Origin: Candidatus Omnitrophota bacterium
Lineage (GTDB): Bacteria; Omnitrophota; Koll11; Gorgyraeales; Gorgyraeaceae
Assembly: GCA_018818505.1 (NCBI GenBank)
Contig: JAHIRR010000164.1
Coordinates: forward strand, 1 to 10,107
DNA: 10,107 bases
Direction: 5' to 3'
The translations under genes and the position numbers were made by a program. Under the pieces are notes generated by a model, which saw only the letters and a list, made by a program, of their open reading frames with translations, searched no databases and was not told the DNA's origin. Of the stretch, positions 1 through 6,512 are shown in pieces; the stretch's first letter is position 1; the number at the start of each line of letters is the position of its first letter.

Positions 1-2157
1 GGTCAAGCCTTAGGCGCCCTTGGCATATTGAGCGCCGCGTTCGGCGCTAAATCCTCTTCTCCCGCGCTTTCATTGCAGTCTACTTCTAAAGCAGCAGTTG
101 TACCGATCGGGCCGGACTATGTAATAGGGCCTGGGGATACACTTGTTATTAATATCTGGGGTAGCGTCCAGGAAAGTTTTCCAGTAGAGGTGGACCGTGA
201 GGGCAAGATCATGCTCCCAAAGGCAGGGCCGCTCTATATCTGGGGTTTGAATATCAAAGAGACCGAAGAGCGCATTAAAAAGATGCTCAAGCAGTATTAC
301 ACGAATTTCTATATGGACATTTCAATGGGTAAATTGCGCGATATCCAGGTCTATGTAATGGGCGAAGTGAAGAGACCAGGGTCTTACACCATAAGCTCTC
401 AATCAAGCATCTTTCAGGCGCTTTATACAGCCGGAGGGCCTACCAAGCTTGGCTCATTAAGAAAGATCAAACTTATAAAGGTAGATGGCCAGACAGAGAA
501 GATAGATCTTTATCCTTTTCTTTTAGAGGGCAAGATGGTAAGGCCTACCATGGTGCAGTCAGGCGATACTGTTTTTGTTCCTACGGTGGGTGATGTGGTT
601 GCCATAGCCGGAAATGTAAAGCGCCCCGCGATATACGAGACAGGGAACGAGACACCTTTGCAGGAGCTTTTGAATTTTTCAGGCGGCGTTACACCTACGG
701 GAGATCTTCAGCGGATACAGGTAGAGCGGATCGAGAATAATGAAAGACGCGTGATGCTTGATATTGAATTAAGACGCACGGATGTTGGAAAATTTTCATT
801 AGAGGATATCAGCATACAGAACGGCGATATGGTGATCGTCTCGCCTATAGTCAGGCTAAAACATGACTTTGTATCTATTGTTGGAAATGTTGAGCGGCCA
901 GGTGATTACGCGTTGACAAAGGATATGAGCGTAAGTGATCTCATAGACAGGGCAAAGGGATTTTTACCGGGCACATATTTAGACAGGGCTGAGATAGCAA
1001 GAGTGACTGATGACAGGACCAGGCAGATCATCCCGATAGACCTGAATAGTATCCTGCTTGATGAAGAAGATCAGAAGCTCTTTTTAGACGAATGGGATAT
1101 CCTGCTTGTATATTCCGAGGCCCAGATCAGGCCGCCTTTGTTTGTAGAGATAGACGGGGCTGTTAATCAGCCCGGGAAATACGAGCTGACTCCAGGCATG
1201 AAGGTTTCAGACCTTATTTTTAAGGCAGGAGGCGTGAGACCTGATGATGTCATAAAGGGGGCTGAATTATTTCATATTATACCAGGAGAACAGCCTGTTG
1301 TGCGGGAGATCGCGATAAGGCGTGTATCTGATGTCAGCATATCGCTTGATAAAGATATAATTTTGCACGCGGGAGATGCCCTTTCTGTAAAATCAGAGCC
1401 AAAACTTACTGAAAGAAGGGCAGTTACGATTAAGGGTGAAGTAAGATTTCCAGGGGTATATTCAGCAAGAAAGGGCGAGAGATTAAGCTCTCTTATTGAG
1501 CGCTCAGGAGGATTTACAGAAGAGGCGTTTTTAAATGGGACTATTTTTACGCGTAAGTCCATAAAAGAAGCGCAGGAAAAGATGAGGCGGCGCTTTATCG
1601 AGAGGGAGAATAGGAGTTTATTGGAAGAACAGCAATCGATACTGCTAAGGAGGACAGATAGGACTAATCCATCTGCTGTGGCTGAGTCTTTAAAGACAAG
1701 GAGAGAGATGCTGGAGTTTATATCCTCGGCTGATATAGAAGGCCGCATGGTAATAAACCTCAAGCCGCTTGCCCAGTTAAAAGACACCAAGTATGATATT
1801 CTGTTGGAGGATGGAGACAGCCTTACAGTGCCTCAGATACCTTCAGCTATCGCGGTAATTGGCAGTGTGAATAATCCCACATCTGTTCCTTTTGAAGCAG
1901 GTAAAGGCCTTGAATATTATATTCGCAAGACAGGTGGCCTTACAAAACACGCGGATAAGGTAGGCATATATGTTATAAAAGCCAATGGCGAGGCAGTCAG
2001 TAAATTCATGATGTCAAAGACGATCACAAGGGGTGATAGCATAGTTGTTCCTCAGGAGTTTAAGTACTGGACACCTCCAGGCCAGCTCTTGCGCGATACA
2101 GTAGAGATCCTGTCACGCATCGCAATCGGAGTCGGTATCATCGCGGCGCTGGATTAA
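1..2157 (+). CDS. SLBB-domain polysaccharide export protein (5'-truncated by window)
   Basis: Outer-membrane or periplasmic polysaccharide export protein of the Wza/SLBB superfamily, expected to form or line the exit channel for a surface glycan. The frame is open to base 1 with no stop upstream, so the true start lies outside the window; TTG at 28 is only a possible internal start. Numbering from the first in-window codon, an export-type N-terminal domain begins near residue 39 (DYVIGPGDTLVINIWG). Six SLBB-like repeats follow at about 116-161, 198-245, 289-336, 380-427, 473-519 and 616-663, each with a G-x-V-x-x-P core such as GEVKRPGSY. A charged, probably helical insertion (about 520-579, rich in E, R and K) separates repeats 5 and 6. 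The protein ends in a hydrophobic stretch (701-718), reminiscent of the C-terminal helix of Wza-like proteins. It ends with tandem TAA stops. The signal peptide would be outside the window. The family is clear; the exact glycan is not known. Confidence 0.9.
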   Translation, partial: GQALGALGILSAAFGAKSSSPALSLQSTSKAAVVPIGPDYVIGPGDTLVINIWGSVQESFPVEVDREGKIMLPKAGPLYIWGLNIKETEERIKKMLKQYYTNFYMDISMGKLRDIQVYVMGEVKRPGSYTISSQSSIFQALYTAGGPTKLGSLRKIKLIKVDGQTEKIDLYPFLLEGKMVRPTMVQSGDTVFVPTVGDVVAIAGNVKRPAIYETGNETPLQELLNFSGGVTPTGDLQRIQVERIENNERRVMLDIELRRTDVGKFSLEDISIQNGDMVIVSPIVRLKHDFVSIVGNVERPGDYALTKDMSVSDLIDRAKGFLPGTYLDRAEIARVTDDRTRQIIPIDLNSILLDEEDQKLFLDEWDILLVYSEAQIRPPLFVEIDGAVNQPGKYELTPGMKVSDLIFKAGGVRPDDVIKGAELFHIIPGEQPVVREIAIRRVSDVSISLDKDIILHAGDALSVKSEPKLTERRAVTIKGEVRFPGVYSARKGERLSSLIERSGGFTEEAFLNGTIFTRKSIKEAQEKMRRRFIERENRSLLEEQQSILLRRTDRTNPSAVAESLKTRREMLEFISSADIEGRMVINLKPLAQLKDTKYDILLEDGDSLTVPQIPSAIAVIGSVNNPTSVPFEAGKGLEYYIRKTGGLTKHADKVGIYVIKANGEAVSKFMMSKTITRGDSIVVPQEFKYWTPPGQLLRDTVEILSRIAIGVGIIAALD

Positions 2158-2165
2158 TAAAACGA

Positions 2166-2324
2166 CACGAAATAACCAAGATACAAGAAACAATAACCAA
2201 ACAATGACCAATAACCAAATTCTAATAACCAAACATCTGGGTAACCCGCTCGAGTTTGGTTATTGAATATTGAAATTTGGAATTTGTTTGTATCTTGTAT
2301 CTTGGTTATTGGGTTATTTCGGTG
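2166..2324. repeat. Long imperfect inverted repeat, AT-rich, between export gene and regulator operon
   Basis: The two arms (about 2166-2234 and 2254-2324) are imperfect reverse complements around a short centre (2235-2253) that itself contains GGGTAACCC and CTCGAG. The longest exact match is 18 nt: 2171-2188 pairs with 2293-2310. The inner end pairs exactly over 11 nt (2224-2234 with 2254-2264), and the outer end CACGAAATAACC matches 2312-2324 with one bulge. The left arm also carries four direct copies of AATAACCAA (starting at 2171, 2192, 2210 and 2224), and the right arm carries its complement. No coding potential or transposase is seen. It lies after the tandem stops of the export gene and before the promoter of the next operon, so a transcript would fold into a long hairpin. 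There is no clear U-tract, so an intrinsic terminator is not supported. It resembles dispersed MITE-like intergenic repeats, but copy number cannot be judged from one window. Confidence 0.8.
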
Positions 2325-2338
2325 ATATCAAATTCCTG

Positions 2339-2367
2339 TTGACTTCCATTTTACCCTGCCTTATAAT
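2339..2367 (+). promoter_or_regulatory. Sigma70-type promoter for the regulator operon
   Basis: TTGACT at 2339-2344 (5 of 6 to the -35 consensus) and TATAAT at 2362-2367 (6 of 6 to the -10 consensus) are separated by exactly 17 nt. Transcription would be expected to start 7-9 nt after the -10 box, at about 2374-2376, which is the ATG of the downstream gene. It is the only strong promoter seen in the window and probably drives all the genes to the right edge. Confidence 0.8.
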
Positions 2368-2368
2368 A

Positions 2369-2387
2369 CTGTTCAATGATTGAACAG
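2369..2387. promoter_or_regulatory. Perfect palindrome over the transcription and translation start; probable operator
   Basis: CTGTTCAAT-G-ATTGAACAG is a perfect 9+1+9 inverted repeat that begins 2 nt after the -10 box and includes the ATG of the regulator gene. A dimeric winged-helix protein bound here would block RNA polymerase. Its position on the regulator's own promoter suggests negative autoregulation by that protein. That the MarR-like protein is the ligand is inference; the symmetry and placement are seen directly. Confidence 0.65.
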
Positions 2388-2708
2388 GCCCCAAAAGAAG
2401 AAGTCCTCCATATTATAAGGCATGTAGAGACAGACCCTGCTGTCAGCCAGAGAATTCTCTCCAACAGGCTCAATATCTCCTTAGGAAAGACCAACTATCT
2501 TCTCAAAGAGCTTGTCAAAAAAGGCTTTATCAAGGCCCGCGATTTTTCCCATAATTCAGGCAAGCTAAAAAAAGCAAATTACCTCCTTACAAAGGAAGGA
2601 CTTGAAGAGAAACTGCGCCTTACCCGTTATTTTTTGGAGATGAAGGAACAGGAGTATAAGATCATGAAGAAGGAGTGGGAAGAGCTAACGAACAGGAAGG
2701 GCTTATGA
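2376..2708 (+). CDS. MarR-like winged-helix regulator, EPS-associated family
   Basis: A 110-residue DNA-binding regulator resembling the MarR family EPS-associated transcriptional regulators (TIGR04176 type), which sit in exopolysaccharide loci. The helix-turn-helix spans about residues 24-50 (SQRILSNRLNISLGKTNYLL, then KELVKKGF), followed by a basic wing (53-75) ending in YLLTKEG and a charged C-terminal helix (78-105) likely used for dimerisation. The SLGKxNYLLKxLVxKG and YLLTxxGxEEKxRLT patterns are typical of the family as I recall it. An in-frame TAA at 2364 excludes an earlier start, and no Shine-Dalgarno sequence precedes the ATG. With the promoter's expected start at 2374-2376, the mRNA is probably leaderless. 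The stop overlaps the next gene's start (ATGA at 2705-2708). It probably regulates its own operon through the palindrome at its start. Confidence 0.88.
   Translation: MIEQAPKEEVLHIIRHVETDPAVSQRILSNRLNISLGKTNYLLKELVKKGFIKARDFSHNSGKLKKANYLLTKEGLEEKLRLTRYFLEMKEQEYKIMKKEWEELTNRKGL
2694..2700 (+). promoter_or_regulatory. Ribosome binding site deciding the start of radical SAM gene 1
   Basis: AGGAAGG, inside the end of the regulator gene, lies 4 nt before ATG 2705. It favours this start over an in-frame ATG at 2675, which would add ten residues (MGRANEQEGL) and enlarge the overlap. Confidence 0.6.
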
Positions 2709-4090
2709 ACGTCTTTATGATCTATCCATCGCAGGGTAACATGGTCAACTTCAATTATGGCCTTGCGTCTGTTGCCGCGGTCTTAAAAGAAGCAGGGCAC
2801 AACATAAAGCTTCTTATAGTAGATGACTATGTCAAGACAAGGCAGATAATAAACGATATCCTGGAGTTTAAGGCGGATGCAATAGGTTTTTCATGTATGT
2901 CCAACTTCTGGCAATATGTAAAAGATCTGTCAGGAAAGATAAAATCCACAGCAGGCCTTAAGAATATACCTATATTCGTAGGCGGTCCGCACGCCATAGT
3001 GTGCCCGTCATCCATTGAAGAGACCAGAGATATAGACGGCCTTTGTATAGGAGAAGGCGAATATGCCTTTTTAGAAGTCATAAATAAGATCGCTCAGGAC
3101 GCGGATTTCAGGGATACGTCAAATTTTTATTTCAAAGGTAAGAACGGCGCCATAAAGAATGAGTTAAACATGCTTATAAGCGATTTGGACGCTTTGCCTT
3201 TTCCCGACAGGGACATGTTTCCATGGAAAGTCTTTGTTAGCTACGCGAATTTTACATTCTCGCGGGGGTGCCCGTATTCATGCAGTTATTGCTGTAATTC
3301 CGCATTTCAGAAGATCTTTAAGGACAAGGGGAACAAGATACGGCATAGAAGCGTATCAAAAGCGCTGGAAGAAATAGAACTGTTTGCTGAAAAATATAAT
3401 TCTGACATATTGAGCTTTGATGATGATTGTTTCAACAAAAACCCGGGGTGGTTTAAATCTTTTTGTTCGGAGTATAAAGAAAGAATAGGGATCCCGTATA
3501 CCTGCAATACAAGGCCAGAACTGTTAAGCTCTGAAAATGCCAGGATGTTCAAGGAATCCGGATGTAAAAAGATAAATATAGGAGTTGAATCAGGAGATGA
3601 GCGCCTGAGAAGATCTGTCCTTAACCGCAATATAAAAGATGAGCAGATCATAAGGGCATTTGACTATGCCAGAGAGAATGAACTGGAGACGATGTCTTTT
3701 AATATGGTAGGCTTTCCCGGAGAAACTAGGGAAAGCATCAGAAAGACAGTAGAACTCAACAGAAAAATAAAACCCACCTCTGTCCAGGTATCCGTGTTTT
3801 ACCCGTATGCAGGCACACCGTTGGGAGAATTATGTAAGGAGAAGGCGTATATTGAAAACGAAAAGAGCTTATTTACATATTTTGGAGAAGGCCTTTCAGT
3901 ACTGAAACTTCCAGGCCTTTCAAAAAAAGAAATAAAAGATTCATTCTTCAGATTCGATCTGGAAGTCTATGATAATGATTCTACAATGTCATACGCGGCT
4001 AAAAGATTGCGTTACATATATCTTTCTGTATATAAACACTTAGCGTGTTTTATAAAAAGCATTTTGCTAACCAAAAGGAGGATCTCATGA
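2705..4090 (+). CDS. Radical SAM enzyme with N-terminal B12-binding-like domain (1)
   Basis: A 461-residue class-B-type radical SAM protein. The N-terminal part (about 1-135) has a cobalamin-binding-like Rossmann fold, with VGGPHAIVCP near 92-101 and IGEGE at 115-119. The usual D-x-H-x-x-G cobalamin ligand motif is not visible, so B12 may bind without that histidine or may not bind at all. The radical SAM domain carries the 4Fe-4S motif RGCPYSCSYC (C189, C193, C196), a FDDDCF segment near 238-243, IGVESGDERL near 292-301 and FNMVGFPGE near 332-340. The C-terminal part includes FYPYAGTPLG and LKLPGL, both echoed in radical SAM gene 2. ATG 2705 overlaps the regulator's stop and has a good ribosome site. 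Its stop overlaps the next gene (ATGA). The reaction is unknown; relatives methylate, cyclise or rearrange substrates. A glycan or lipid-carrier modification is inferred from context alone. Confidence 0.88.
   Translation: MNVFMIYPSQGNMVNFNYGLASVAAVLKEAGHNIKLLIVDDYVKTRQIINDILEFKADAIGFSCMSNFWQYVKDLSGKIKSTAGLKNIPIFVGGPHAIVCPSSIEETRDIDGLCIGEGEYAFLEVINKIAQDADFRDTSNFYFKGKNGAIKNELNMLISDLDALPFPDRDMFPWKVFVSYANFTFSRGCPYSCSYCCNSAFQKIFKDKGNKIRHRSVSKALEEIELFAEKYNSDILSFDDDCFNKNPGWFKSFCSEYKERIGIPYTCNTRPELLSSENARMFKESGCKKINIGVESGDERLRRSVLNRNIKDEQIIRAFDYARENELETMSFNMVGFPGETRESIRKTVELNRKIKPTSVQVSVFYPYAGTPLGELCKEKAYIENEKSLFTYFGEGLSVLKLPGLSKKEIKDSFFRFDLEVYDNDSTMSYAAKRLRYIYLSVYKHLACFIKSILLTKRRIS
4076..4081 (+). 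promoter_or_regulatory. Strong ribosome binding site for the Wzz-like gene
   Basis: AGGAGG lies 5 nt before ATG 4087, inside the end of the preceding gene. It supports this start rather than the in-frame ATG at 4045, which would add fourteen residues with no obvious ribosome site. Confidence 0.7.
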
Positions 4091-4707
4091 AATACGATAT
4101 AGATATTTTCCACTACCTCGATATTTATAAGAAACATTACAAAAGAATCATAGCCCTGGTAACATTAACCGTATTCATTGCCCTTATCGCGCAGAATTTT
4201 CAGCCAAAGGTCTACAGGTCTACTCTTATCGCACTTTCTTCTCCTGAAGGAGGGCAGGCGGCTAATCTGGGGTCATATCTGGGCCTTCCAAATCTCGCTA
4301 TGGGCAACTCTTCCGATGATCTTGTTTTTTCCATGTTAAAGAGCAGACGCATGAGTAAAGATATAAATAATCATTTTAATATTAAGAGACATCCTAAGCT
4401 TTGGTGGAGCCTTGACACTTACGTTGTAACAGGCGGTTTTGCCGTAGAAGTAAAAGGGTCTGATCCTGAATTCACAAGGGATATAGCGAATTTTGCAGTA
4501 GAGAATTTAGACAAGATAAATCTAGAATTAAAGGTCACGTCCCAGAAACCTATGGTCAAGGTCCTGGACTCTGCTTTAAAAGGCGACCTCGCAAATAAAA
4601 ATACAGCCAAAAAAGGCATAACCAGCGGACTTTTTGTTTTTCTTGTGTACACGCTGTTTATATTCTTTAAAGAATATTTTTCACAGATGAAGGGATCAAG
4701 GAAATAG
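4087..4707 (+). CDS. Short Wzz-like polysaccharide chain-length determinant protein
   Basis: A 206-residue inner-membrane protein with Wzz/polysaccharide co-polymerase topology. It has a short cytoplasmic start (IDIFHYLDIYKKHYKR), transmembrane segment 1 at about 21-38, a periplasmic domain (39-176) and transmembrane segment 2 at about 179-196, followed by a basic tail. The D-x-x-x-Y-L-x-I-x-x-x-H start and the K-V-Y-R-S-T-x-I-A strand after segment 1 are characteristic. It would set glycan chain length with a Wzy-type polymerase, which is not in the window. It is shorter than the usual 300 or more residues of O-antigen Wzz, has little predicted coiled coil, and lacks the proline-rich stretch normally found before segment 2 (here VLDSALKGDLANKNTAKKG). 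No tyrosine kinase domain is attached. It overlaps the preceding radical SAM gene by ATGA and ends 15 nt before the aminotransferase gene. Confidence 0.8.
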   Translation: MKYDIDIFHYLDIYKKHYKRIIALVTLTVFIALIAQNFQPKVYRSTLIALSSPEGGQAANLGSYLGLPNLAMGNSSDDLVFSMLKSRRMSKDINNHFNIKRHPKLWWSLDTYVVTGGFAVEVKGSDPEFTRDIANFAVENLDKINLELKVTSQKPMVKVLDSALKGDLANKNTAKKGITSGLFVFLVYTLFIFFKEYFSQMKGSRK

Positions 4708-4722
4708 AAAGGATTATTTGAT

Positions 4723-5889
4723 ATGCCTGGATATGAATTAGTGGGAAAAGAAGAGCGGGATGCGGTATTGGAGATTTTTGATAAACATGGGGGGATTTTA
4801 TTCAAGCACGGTTTCGATGCCTTAAGGAATGGCTCTTATAAAGTTGTAGAGTTTGAGAAAGCCTTTGCCAAATATCTGGGGACCGGTTATGCCCAGGCAG
4901 TAACATCAGGGACAACAGCTCTAAAGGTAGCGCTTGAAGCTCTCAGGATTAAGCCAGGTGATGAAGTTATAACTTCGAGTTTTACCTTTGTCGCTACTGT
5001 TGAGGCGATTATAGAGTGCGGCGCTATCCCGGTCCTGACAGATGTGGATGAGACTCTGAATATGGATTCTGCTGATCTGGAAAGAAAAATAACCAAAAAG
5101 ACAAAGATCATAATACCTGTTCATATGTATGGCGCCGCAGCCTATATGGACAGGATTATGGATATTGCTAAAAAACACAGTTTGTTGGTTCTTGAAGATA
5201 CAGCCCAGGCGTTAGGTGGAGAATATAAAGGTAAAAAATTAGGAACCATAGGAGACACAGGTTCTTTTAGTTTTGATTTTGGAAAGGCATTGACAACAGG
5301 TGAAGGCGGCATGGTAGTCAGTAATAGGAAGGATATATATTTAAAAGCCAGGGAATACGCAGACCATGGTCATGAGAATAATCCGAATTTCCCAAGAGGA
5401 GAAGATACCAGACGCCGCAGAGGATTTAACTGCAGGATGATGGAGCTCCAGGGCGCTATAGGCCTTGTACAGCTTACTAAATTAGAAAGCGCCATACAAA
5501 GACAGAAAGAGAATAAAAAGAAGATAAAGGATGCGATAAAGGACGCAGGCATGTTTAAATTCAGGAGGCTTGCTGACGAAGCAGGGGAGACAGCCGATAC
5601 GTTGGTCCTTATTTTTGATGATATAGGTAATGCCACGCAATTCGTGAAAAATATCAGAGAAAAAGGGCTGGGCACAAAGAATCTTCCTGATGCCTTTAAC
5701 TGGCACTTTGCCGGAACATGGAACCATATCTTTTCAGAGCTGGATTATTACAAGGATAAGCCCTGCGATAAACTCTGGAAGAGATCAGAAGATTTGTTAA
5801 GAAGGGCTGTTGCCTTGCCGATTAATATAAAGATGAGCGGGGAGCAGATAGAAAAAACAGTAAACATAATAAAAGAGGCATTAAAATGA
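4723..5889 (+). CDS. DegT/DnrJ/EryC1-type PLP sugar aminotransferase, KdnA-like
   Basis: A 388-residue, full-length PLP-dependent aminotransferase of the DegT/DnrJ/EryC1/StrS family, which transfers an amino group from an amino acid (usually glutamate) to a keto or aldehyde sugar. Visible features are the PLP-phosphate loop TSGTTAL (61-67), ITSSFTFVATVEAI (83-96), the aspartate that pairs with the pyridine nitrogen in LEDTAQALGG (D159), and the Schiff-base lysine in SFDFGKALTTGEGG (K188). The opening MPGYELVGKEE and the SFDFGK form (rather than SFHPxK) remind me of KdnA, which aminates C8 of oxidised Kdo in Shewanella; this is recall, not a search. AAAGGA lies 9 nt before the ATG. Its stop overlaps the cytidylyltransferase start (ATGA at 5886-5889), consistent with acting in the same pathway. 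The dehydrogenase gene downstream could supply its carbonyl substrate. The true substrate is unproven. Confidence 0.9.
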   Translation: MPGYELVGKEERDAVLEIFDKHGGILFKHGFDALRNGSYKVVEFEKAFAKYLGTGYAQAVTSGTTALKVALEALRIKPGDEVITSSFTFVATVEAIIECGAIPVLTDVDETLNMDSADLERKITKKTKIIIPVHMYGAAAYMDRIMDIAKKHSLLVLEDTAQALGGEYKGKKLGTIGDTGSFSFDFGKALTTGEGGMVVSNRKDIYLKAREYADHGHENNPNFPRGEDTRRRRGFNCRMMELQGAIGLVQLTKLESAIQRQKENKKKIKDAIKDAGMFKFRRLADEAGETADTLVLIFDDIGNATQFVKNIREKGLGTKNLPDAFNWHFAGTWNHIFSELDYYKDKPCDKLWKRSEDLLRRAVALPINIKMSGEQIEKTVNIIKEALK

Positions 5890-6503
5890 TTTTAGGAATT
5901 ATCCCAGCCCGGGGAGGAAGCAAGGGCATACCGCGGAAAAATATAAAGATGATAGCAGGGAAGCCTTTGATTGCATGGACAATAGACGCCGCGAAGGCGT
6001 CTAAAAAAATGGATCGTTTTGTAGTTTCAACAGAAGACTCTGAGATAGCTAAGATTTCTAAGAAATGCGGAGCCGAAGTGATTGATAGGCCTATTGAACT
6101 CGCTACAGATGAAGCTACGACTTTATCAGCGCTCCAGCATGCCTTATCAAAGATTGAGGCTGACGCGATAGTCCTTTTACAGCCTACGTCTCCTGTCAGG
6201 GGAGCGGGCATGATAGATACGTGCATAAAGAGGTTTCAAGATACTTGCGCGGACAGTCTCGCGACAGGCTTTATATGTAAATTCATGGAATACGGCACGT
6301 ATACCCAGCGCCGCCAGGATCTCAAAGGTTTTTTTTATGACGATGGGAATATTTATGTTATCAAGTCAGAATTGATAAAAGATGGAAAATTAATAGGCAA
6401 AAAGGCCGAGTGCGTAAAAACTACAAGAGAGCAAAATGTAGAGATAGATGATGAATTTGATTTCTGGATGGCGGAGCAAATACTGTTCAAGTACGGTAAG
6501 TAA
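5886..6503 (+). CDS. NeuA-type CMP-ulosonic acid cytidylyltransferase
   Basis: A 205-residue nucleotidyltransferase of the CMP-sialate synthetase group, expected to couple CTP to a nonulosonic acid and give a CMP-sugar donor plus pyrophosphate. The nucleotide-binding signature IIPARGGSKGIPRKN (5-19) is the NeuA form, not the KdsB form used for Kdo. Further support comes from GKPLIAWTIDAA (25-36), VVSTEDSEIA (46-55), LLQPTSPVR (97-105), YDDGNIYV (151-158, in the place of the usual NGAIY) and a C-terminal acidic EIDDEFDF (186-193) corresponding to the metal-binding DID region. It is slightly short for the family (about 220-235 residues) but has both ends. It overlaps the aminotransferase stop and is followed 9 nt later by radical SAM gene 2. 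With the NeuB-type synthase downstream it indicates a sialic-, legionaminic- or pseudaminic-like sugar. Which one cannot be told from the sequence. Confidence 0.87.
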   Translation: MILGIIPARGGSKGIPRKNIKMIAGKPLIAWTIDAAKASKKMDRFVVSTEDSEIAKISKKCGAEVIDRPIELATDEATTLSALQHALSKIEADAIVLLQPTSPVRGAGMIDTCIKRFQDTCADSLATGFICKFMEYGTYTQRRQDLKGFFYDDGNIYVIKSELIKDGKLIGKKAECVKTTREQNVEIDDEFDFWMAEQILFKYGK

Positions 6504-6512
6504 GGATAGTAG

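Noticed and set aside
1272..1790. Open frame of 172 codons on the - strand inside the export gene
   Set aside because: It lies wholly within a strongly supported + strand gene, its translation shows no recognisable domain, and it has no promoter or ribosome site that I can see.
2171..2234. Repeated AATAACCAA units looking like a small CRISPR or tandem array
   Set aside because: Unit spacing varies (21, 18, 14 nt), units are only about 9 nt and they form the arm of an inverted repeat. No spacer structure is present.
2166..2324. Intrinsic transcription terminator for the export gene
   Set aside because: The stem is long, AT-rich and imperfect, with no run of T after it. It may affect transcription, but a classical terminator cannot be claimed.
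2675..2704. Earlier in-frame ATG (2675) for radical SAM gene 1
   Set aside because: It would add residues unlike the start of the B12-binding domain, while ATG 2705 has AGGAAGG 4 nt upstream and gives an ATGA overlap like the others in the operon.
4045..4086. Earlier in-frame ATG (4045) for the Wzz-like gene
   Set aside because: AGGAGG directly precedes ATG 4087, and the family's usual N-terminus begins close to the first transmembrane segment, as it does from 4087.
5822..6226. Open frame of 134 codons on the - strand across the aminotransferase/cytidylyltransferase junction
   Set aside because: It is antisense to two clear enzymes and its composition is that expected of a shadow frame.
5886..6503. 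Assignment as KdsB (CMP-Kdo synthetase)
   Set aside because: The nucleotide-binding motif is PARGGSKGIPRKN, the NeuA form; KdsB-type enzymes have a different pattern at this place.
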